From Conus ventricosus (Eukaryota > Mollusca > Gastropoda > Neogastropoda > Conidae): 64,000 nt of DNA. The notes beneath the pieces were generated by a model that saw only the letters and a program-made list of their open reading frames with translations, was not told where the DNA came from and did no database searches. The DNA lies in the NCBI GenBank assembly GCA_018398815.1, contig CM031614.1:53118168-53182167 (forward strand). Direction: 5' to 3'. Both the position numbers and the translations under genes were made by a program. Positions 57,516-64,000 of this stretch are shown here, one piece after another; within the stretch, counting starts at the first letter, position 1, and each line of letters opens with the position of its first letter.

Positions 57516-58118
57516 GGCAGCTCAGTGGCCATCGGCATGAGGATGCTGGCTGCATGTTGTCTTCAGCTCAGTGACCATCGGCAATGAGGATGCTGGCTGC
57601 ATGTTGTTTTCAGCTCAGTGACCATCGGCATGAGGATGCTGGCTGCATGTTGTCTTCAGCTCAGTGACCATCGGCATGAGGATGCTGGCTGCATGTTGTC
57701 TTCAGCTCAGTGACCATCGGCATGAGGATGCTGGCTGCATGTTGTCTTCAGCTCAGTGACCATCGCATGAGGATGCTGGCTGCATGTTGTCTTCAGCTCA
57801 GTGACCATCGGCATAGGATGCTGGCTGCATGTTGTCTTCAGCTCAGTGACCATCGGCATGAGGATGCTGGCTGCATGTTGTCTTCATCTCAGTGACCATC
57901 GGCATGAGGATGCTGGCTGCATGTTGTCTTCAGCTCAGTGACCATCGGCATGAGGATGCTGGCTGCATGTTGTCTTCAGCTCAGTGACCATGGGCATGAG
58001 GATGCTGGCTGCATGTTGTCTTCAGCTCAGTGACCATCGGCATGAGGATGCTGGCTGCATGTTGTCTTCAGCTCAGTGACCATCGACATGAGGATGCTGC
58101 TGCATGTTGTCTTCGGCA
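57516..58118. repeat. 46-bp minisatellite, about 13 copies
   Basis: The unit GCATGAGGATGCTGGCTGCA then TGTTGTCTTCAGCTCAGTGA and CCATCG repeats with only one- or two-base differences and occasional single-base deletions. The high identity suggests recent expansion. Confidence 0.95.
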
Positions 58119-58869
58119 TCACCACGTTTCACAGGTACGTACCAGACTGTAGAAGAAACCATTGACGAAAGTCACAAGCCACCTGAAATTTTGCACAACA
58201 ACCGCTGCTCAAGGCACCACCCACCAATCCAACACACACTGCAGAAGTTCAGGAACATAATTGCCATTGAATATTGCCCAAGTAAAAGGACGCTCCGTCT
58301 CGCTTCAGAGCTGCAATAACAAAGCAGCCACCGACTTTGACCTACGATCGATCGAGTTGATGGAGTCAGCCCAGACAAAATCAGCTTGTGCGGCAGGTTT
58401 ACGCTAAAGTGGCAGTCATGATTTCATGTGGGAACAGAATCTGAGCCTGTGGTGATGAGCCACGCGGGATCATCGTCAGTGGACGGTCTCAGAAATGAAA
58501 ACAAAACCTCCCCACTGACATTCGGCCTTACCGGTCATTTCGGAGCGGACTCACCAATGCAGACAGAACAGAGCAGTAAGACATCATGCCAGAGAAGATG
58601 TATGAGAGTTGGCGTTTTGCACCAGCTCGACCAGTTTTCACCAGGGATTGACAAAACATGGTCCACAACCTCATGAATGTGCATACTCTGATAACGATGA
58701 CACGCTCGTGTTCAATATAAAGAAACCATTCACCGAGTGTTTTATCACGATAACGGCCAGATTATTTATCCATTAAAAATTTTGAAGATATTAGATCATG
58801 CGAAAAACGGAACAAGATGCACGGAGACGGGTGAATGAAGCAGAAGAAAGAGAAAGACCATGCGATTAC
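58119..58869. other. No recognised feature
   Basis: A short open frame exists at 58428-58676 on the plus strand, but without coding support. Confidence 0.35.
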
Positions 58870-59070
58870 ACAGAGCAGACAATTTGACGCAGACCACACA
58901 GACAGATTGAGGACCAGGCGGACAAATACAGAGCAGACAGACGATTTGACACAGACTACACAGACAGAATGATGGCGCAGGCGGACACAGGCAGATCAGA
59001 CAGACGGATTTGACACAGACCATACAGGGGGGTGGGGGGGGGGGGGGGGCGCACAAGGACACAGACAGAG
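58870..59070. repeat. Degenerate repeat rich in CAGACAGA/TTTGACACAGAC
   Basis: Three or four units of about 60 bp share GACGATTTGACACAGACTAC and CAGGCGGACA, ending at a poly-G tract (59025-59049). Confidence 0.75.
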
Positions 59071-59173
59071 CAGGACAACTAACTACAAGGCAGCGCGATT
59101 GGGTGTCTGCAAGAACGAGCTGACACAAATTACATACAACTGAGCAGCTACTACTGAACATGAAAAAGAATGT

Positions 59174-59175
59174 AC

Positions 59176-59257
<82 letters not shown>

Positions 59258-59265
59258 AGAGAACT
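59174..59265. repeat. GA microsatellite
   Basis: GA run with short interruptions. Confidence 0.93.
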
Positions 59266-59759
59266 TTGTTGACGAAGTGCGGATGGAGGACGTAATGTGC
59301 ATTCGGATTTGTTTGTTTAGAGAAGGTGGGGTATGAAGGTATGAACGCAGTACATAATCCACACACTCACTGCCAACTGAATTTACTGACTTGTTTTGGC
59401 AATGCTGGAGTTCAGAACAACCCCTTCCCCAAAGAAAAAAACAACAACAAAAAACAAAAACAAAAACACACTCCTAATCACCACCCACCCCCACCTCCCC
59501 ACCAGCCTCCTACCTTTTTTCAACTGTCACACGCCTTCAAACATGTTTTCACCCCACAGTATTTTTCTTTTTCCGACAAACTAAAAGACAACTCAATTAA
59601 AAAACACCCGAGCTGTTCTACAGAACCCAAGAAACACAGACGTTGGCACGTTTCAATTAATTCATCCTATTATTTGACGAAAGGCTCTTTTCAAGGGGAG
59701 GTTATGAATTTTTCATTTGCTTCTTTGACACCCCACCTCCCCCCAAACTTATACACGCC

Positions 59760-59760
<1 letters not shown>

Positions 59761-59790
<30 letters not shown>

Positions 59791-59816
59791 CACACACACA
59801 CACACACATACACACA

Positions 59817-59885
<69 letters not shown>

Positions 59886-59961
59886 CACACACACACACAC
59901 ACATACACACACCACACACACATACACACACACATACACACACACACCACACACACACACA

Positions 59962-60041
<80 letters not shown>
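59761..60041. repeat. CA microsatellite
   Basis: About 280 bases of CA with a few single-base breaks. Confidence 0.95.
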
Positions 60042-60229
60042 ATGTATGGCAGTAAAAAGTGAATATAGGTTTTTTTTCTCCTTTTTTTTCTTTTTTCTTT
60101 TCTCCCAAAACTCCATCCGCACATTGCGGCCTTAAACTATAAATGAAGTTGAAAAATCACCGACAAACGAATAACTGAAACAAATCTAGAATTCTCCGAA
60201 CTTTAAGGATGTTCCTTTGATACCGTGAA

Positions 60230-61440
60230 TGAAATTACGTATTATACCAAAAATACCTGTCTTTTCTACTGCAGATAGAAATATCATACACCAAAATGCC
60301 AGTGCTATGTATTACATACCAAAATACCTGTCCTCTGTATTACAGGCCGAAATACCCATCGGCCATGTTACAGACTGAAATAAATATCCTTTGTCTAAAG
60401 GACCAAAACCCTTCCTTTGTATTTATAGATCAAAATAACATTTCCTCTCTAGTACAAAAAATACTCGTCCTTTGTATCACAGATCAAAGTACTCGTCCTT
60501 TGTATCGGAGACCAAAATACCTGCGCTCTGTTTTACAGATCAAAATACCCAGCATCTGTTTCACAGACCAAAATACCGACCTGTGTATTACTGACAAACA
60601 TACCCAATCTCGTATATGGTATACCAAAATTCCTATCCTCTGTATCACAGACCAAAACATCTGTATTACGTGTAAAGATATTCGTCCTCTGTGTTACAAG
60701 TTAAATTGACCCTCATCCGCATTATAGACCAAGATAAATGTCACCTGTATTTCAGATAGAGATTCCTCTCTTCCGTCTGACAGACCAAAATACCTGTCCT
60801 CAGTATAATAGACCAAATACATGTCCCATGTGTTAAAGAGAAAATGGCCTGTCTTCAACATTACAGACAGATATACCTGACCTCTGTATCACATGTCACA
60901 TATCTGTCCTCTATATCACAGACTTCTGCTGTAAAGATGAAAATGCCCGTCCTTTGTATTACAGACAAAAATACCTGTCCTCTGTATGATGGTAAAAATA
61001 TTTGTCCACCGTATAATAGACAAATATTCATGTCCTTTGTATCACAGACAAATACTTGTCTGTGTCACGTACAAAAACAACAACAACCCAGGTCTGCTGG
61101 TTAGATGAATTTGTCTGTCTCTGTTACTGACAAAATCCCTGTCCTCTGTGTCACTTACGAAAATACGCGTCCTCCGTATTCAGAATAAAATTCTGTCCTC
61201 TGTGTCACTTACGTGTGTCTGTAATTCAAACTAAAATACCTGTCTGTTTAACAGACTAAAAATATCTGTCCTCCGTAACACAACGAAAAGACTTGCCAGT
61301 GTTACAGGCGACGATTCTGTCCTCTGTATTTCAGACAAAAATAGGCCCCACCAGTTTGTAACACAGAACACACGAAAGTCTGTCTGCTGTATTAAAGACC
61401 AAAATACCTGTCTTTAATGCATGCCAAAATACCCGTGTCT
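60230..61440. repeat. 29-30 bp degenerate minisatellite, about 40 copies
   Basis: The unit ACCAAAATACCTGTCCTCTG followed by TATTACAG recurs through 1.2 kb with heavy divergence. Most units end in a pyrimidine-rich stretch and ACAG. Confidence 0.88.
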
Positions 61441-61785
61441 CTTTCTTACTTCCCTGAAGTAGAAGAGCTGAAGAGCTGTCTGTACATCTTCAGGCTACTT
61501 TTCGGGATTATCTTCTTTCGTAGGTGTTGTACTCGATCTTCAAACATCGTTGCACAAGACAGATTCTGTTCCTGTCTTACTCTTCCCTCACCCCCACCCA
61601 CCCGCTCCCCATCCTCTTGTTGGCTCGTTTACTTGTTCTCGTTCATACGTTTGTGACAATTCTGGATGCAATACTGATCTTTTGTGGGATTTCAAAAGTG
61701 AGGTGAATGCAGGTGGAAATTGAAACAAAAATGAAAGGAAAATCTACTGCACTGCCAGACGAAAGAACAAACACATTCCAAAAGA
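61441..61785. other. No recognised feature
   Basis: Mixed sequence after the minisatellite; no supported gene. Confidence 0.35.
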
Positions 61786-61850
61786 ACCACTACGCGTTTC
61801 GACCTCTTGGTCTTCTTCAGGCAAGACCAACAACATTCAAGACAATGAAA
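61786..61850 (-). mobile_element. Penelope-like or related element end with hammerhead-like fold
   Basis: Minus-strand reading gives GCCTGAAGAAGACC, AAGA, GGTCGAAACGC (core 61820 to 61796). A related sequence stands at about 41855-41895 (GCCTGAAGAAGATCGAAGAG), so it is a dispersed repeat. CTGAnGA and GAAAC around a short stem resemble a hammerhead ribozyme core. Confidence 0.4.
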
Positions 61851-62499
61851 ACAAAAAGCACGAACAGTCACTTATCTCTTACTAATCGCACACCCTCCCC
61901 ACCCCCCCCCCCCCCCGCCGTTCCCCTTCCTCCTTCACACAAGAGTTTTGACCCTTGTAGTGTTTATTGTCTTGGTCCTATCAATCATTGAGGAAAAGTT
62001 ATGCCCCATGAAATAGTATTCACTGCCATTTTTTTGTTTGTTTTTGTTTTGGGTACGCTATCCCCGTTTTCTAGTATTATCAAATAAGCAAAAGATCTCA
62101 CGTTGTTTGGCATCACGAATGTTAACATGCAACGTATTTCAGTTGCATGATATAGTTTTCTTGGTCTGTCCATTGGGGTTTAGACATATACATGCCACAA
62201 TCAAAACATGTCATGTGACGTAGCCTCACATCAAGGCATGTGACGCTCCATCACATGTAGTTAGTGATATGAATCATTTCCCCATGCCACTACTAAAAAG
62301 GAAGAATATTCATGTGGCTTGACTAGTGTAGCGGGCGTCCCCAAATAATGGTGAGAATGACTCATTCAAGAAAGAAGGGTGGTCATTGGGTGAAAGTGAC
62401 CACTGATAGATAGAGTAATAAGGGTTGGTAAGGTGCTGGTCATGTGTTTTGAACACTGAGTATGCACTCACTAGGAGGAGGGAGGAAAGAATCAGTTTT
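61851..62499. other. No recognised feature
   Basis: Poly-C at 61900-61916, otherwise unremarkable. Confidence 0.35.
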
Positions 62500-62580
62500 A
62501 GCCCAGCAGATGGCCTAGAGACTCGAACCTGTCAGGACGCTGGTCCTCACTGCTGACCAGTCATTACCAGGTGAGCGATA
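62500..62580 (-). mobile_element. tRNA-like SINE head fragment
   Basis: B box GGTTCGAGTCTC on the minus strand (62529 to 62518), preceded about 40 bases earlier by TGGTAATGACTGGTC, an A-box-like sequence. No full tRNA fold. Confidence 0.4.
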
Positions 62581-62795
62581 GATAGTTGGGGAAAGCTACA
62601 GGGGAAAACTTAAAGAAAAGAGAAAGAAAGAATTCATAATTAAATTGGGAAGCAGGTTACTTACACGAACCTTATTCGTGTTTCAGCCCTTCACCCTTCG
62701 CCCTTCACCTTTCACCTTTCACCCCGTGAGGGGGTTAAAGATGGCCATGGTGTGGGGGAACACACTGGTAGTTCAGCCCGGCAATTAACGACTCC

Positions 62796-63005
62796 AGGGA
62801 GAGGAGTTGGAACTCGTCATTTCTCCAGAGACAGGAGAAGACGAGGGAGAGGAGTGGGAACTCATCACTCCAGTGACAGGAGAAGTCGAGGGAAAGAAGC
62901 CGGAACTCCTATCTCCAGGGACGGAGAATTCAAGGGGGCGATACACCGTCTCAGAGAGACAGGGAATCATGATGGTAATGGAGCAAGTCCAAATTCTGAT
63001 GCAGG
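62796..63005 (+). CDS. Candidate exon of an acidic repeat protein
   Basis: Between ACGACTCCAG and GCAG|GTATAG the plus strand is open. It encodes about three diverged units of an acidic repeat (EELELVISPETGEDEG, EEWELITPVTGEVEG, KKPELLSPGTENS), then a methionine-rich helix. The repeat unit is 51-57 bp. It could instead be a non-coding minisatellite. No partner exon found. Confidence 0.3.
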
Positions 63006-63540
63006 TATAGCATCAAGGAGTGAAAGAATTATTTATTCGCCTGGTCTGGATCTTAGGCCAATGTTGTTTGAAGGCCATGACTTATAGAAACTGGATCACT
63101 TAGTTTATCTCTCATGTAAAGAGAGATACATATATAAATCTGTTTACAAATTGTTTGATGTGATTTAGTAAAGTGTTTTTCTCTGAAGGAAGGGGAGAAG
63201 AAAAAACATTCGGTAGTGCGCCTTTTGGTTGATTGGAAAGATTGCGTGTGCGTATGGAGTAAATGCTGTCATGAATGCGTGTGTGCAAAAGTGACAGTGT
63301 GACACTTGGTCTTCCATTGGGGTTTAGGCATATACGTATAAAACGGCCTGTTGCTTTCAGTCCTTCTCATGTTCATGGAATTTAAAACCAGCATCAAATC
63401 GAACATCAATCAAAAACCAAAATCAGTGGGTTAACAAGCAATATGACGCATGAACAGCAAGTGTAAACAGTTTGCTGATTCTATAAAGAAAGGAAATGTT
63501 CATTATAGTACCTTTTTCACCTTTATAAGTTGAGCAAATT
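63006..63540. other. No recognised feature
   Basis: AT-rich sequence without supported genes. Confidence 0.35.
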
Positions 63541-63590
63541 GACACACACACACACACGCACGCACGCATGAGCGCGCGTGCACGCGCGCG

Positions 63591-63663
<73 letters not shown>

Positions 63664-63679
63664 GGAACACCACACAGAC

Positions 63680-63728
<49 letters not shown>

Positions 63729-63906
63729 ACACACATTCACACATACACACACACACCACACACACTACACACACACACAAACACACACCACACACACACA
63801 CACACATTCACACACGCACGCACGCACGTACGCACGCACGCACGCACAGACCACAGAAGAACACACACACACGCGCACGCATGCACGCACACACAGAGAG
63901 TTGAAC

Positions 63907-63978
<72 letters not shown>

Positions 63979-64000
63979 TGCACGCACGCACACACACACA
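63541..64000. repeat. CA-rich microsatellite block running off the window
   Basis: Long CA runs (63595-63661, 63683-63727, 63909-63976) with CGCACG and TACACA variants. Confidence 0.95.

Noticed and set aside
57710..57895. Repeated peptide MRMLAACCLQLSDH
   Set aside because: It arises from the 46-bp minisatellite and shifts frame at each intact unit.

Overview
The window looks like nuclear DNA of a marine invertebrate, most likely a lophotrochozoan such as a gastropod mollusc. That guess rests on the spliced animal gene, very abundant CA/GT, GA and CTGT microsatellites, long G/C homopolymers, and the mix of Polinton, I-clade, CR1-like, hAT-like and TTAA elements. No sequence search could be run, so the taxon is inferred.

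Positions 1-15.8 kb hold a Polinton/Maverick (adintovirus-like) virus-derived DNA transposon. A gapped duplicate of its DNA polymerase (1-1690) and a CR1-like LINE fragment precede it. Reading through many one-base indels gives about 13-14 genes: an A32-type packaging ATPase (-), two unknown genes (-), a membrane-anchored unknown gene (+), a coiled-coil membrane gene (-), a capsid-like gene (+), a membrane-segment gene (+), protein-primed-type DNA polymerase B (+), a retroviral-type integrase (-), two small membrane genes (-), and three small intact genes (+). Most genes begin just after a TTTATAAAAA-like box. The right edge is an 11-12 bp ACTTAAG repeat array.

Positions 19.5-40.9 kb hold one host gene on the + strand, an NADH-cytochrome b5 reductase (CYB5R1/3 type). 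Seven coding exons with consensus splice sites are visible; the short first exon was not found. Its introns are full of transposons whose ends can be read to the base. Three are CAG...CTG elements with 6-bp target duplications (hAT-like), and two are TTAA-flanked elements. A nearly full-length I-clade LINE has a 14-bp target duplication, and a hAT-like copy is nested inside its ORF1. A 5'-truncated sister of the LINE lies nearby, and there is a tRNA-derived SINE. Two minisatellites in this gene copy a splice junction: the 3' acceptor of the first visible exon, and the donor of the NADH-binding exon.

Positions 40.9-64 kb are mostly non-coding. They hold LINE and SINE remnants, many minisatellites and microsatellites, and a 97-base poly-G tract. 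There is a tentative two-exon minus-strand gene (49.6 and 55.8 kb), a possible acidic-repeat exon (62.8 kb), and a hammerhead-like fold at 61.8 kb. Frameshifts are frequent in the first 13 kb and also occur in the last reductase exon, so some of the breaks may be sequencing errors.
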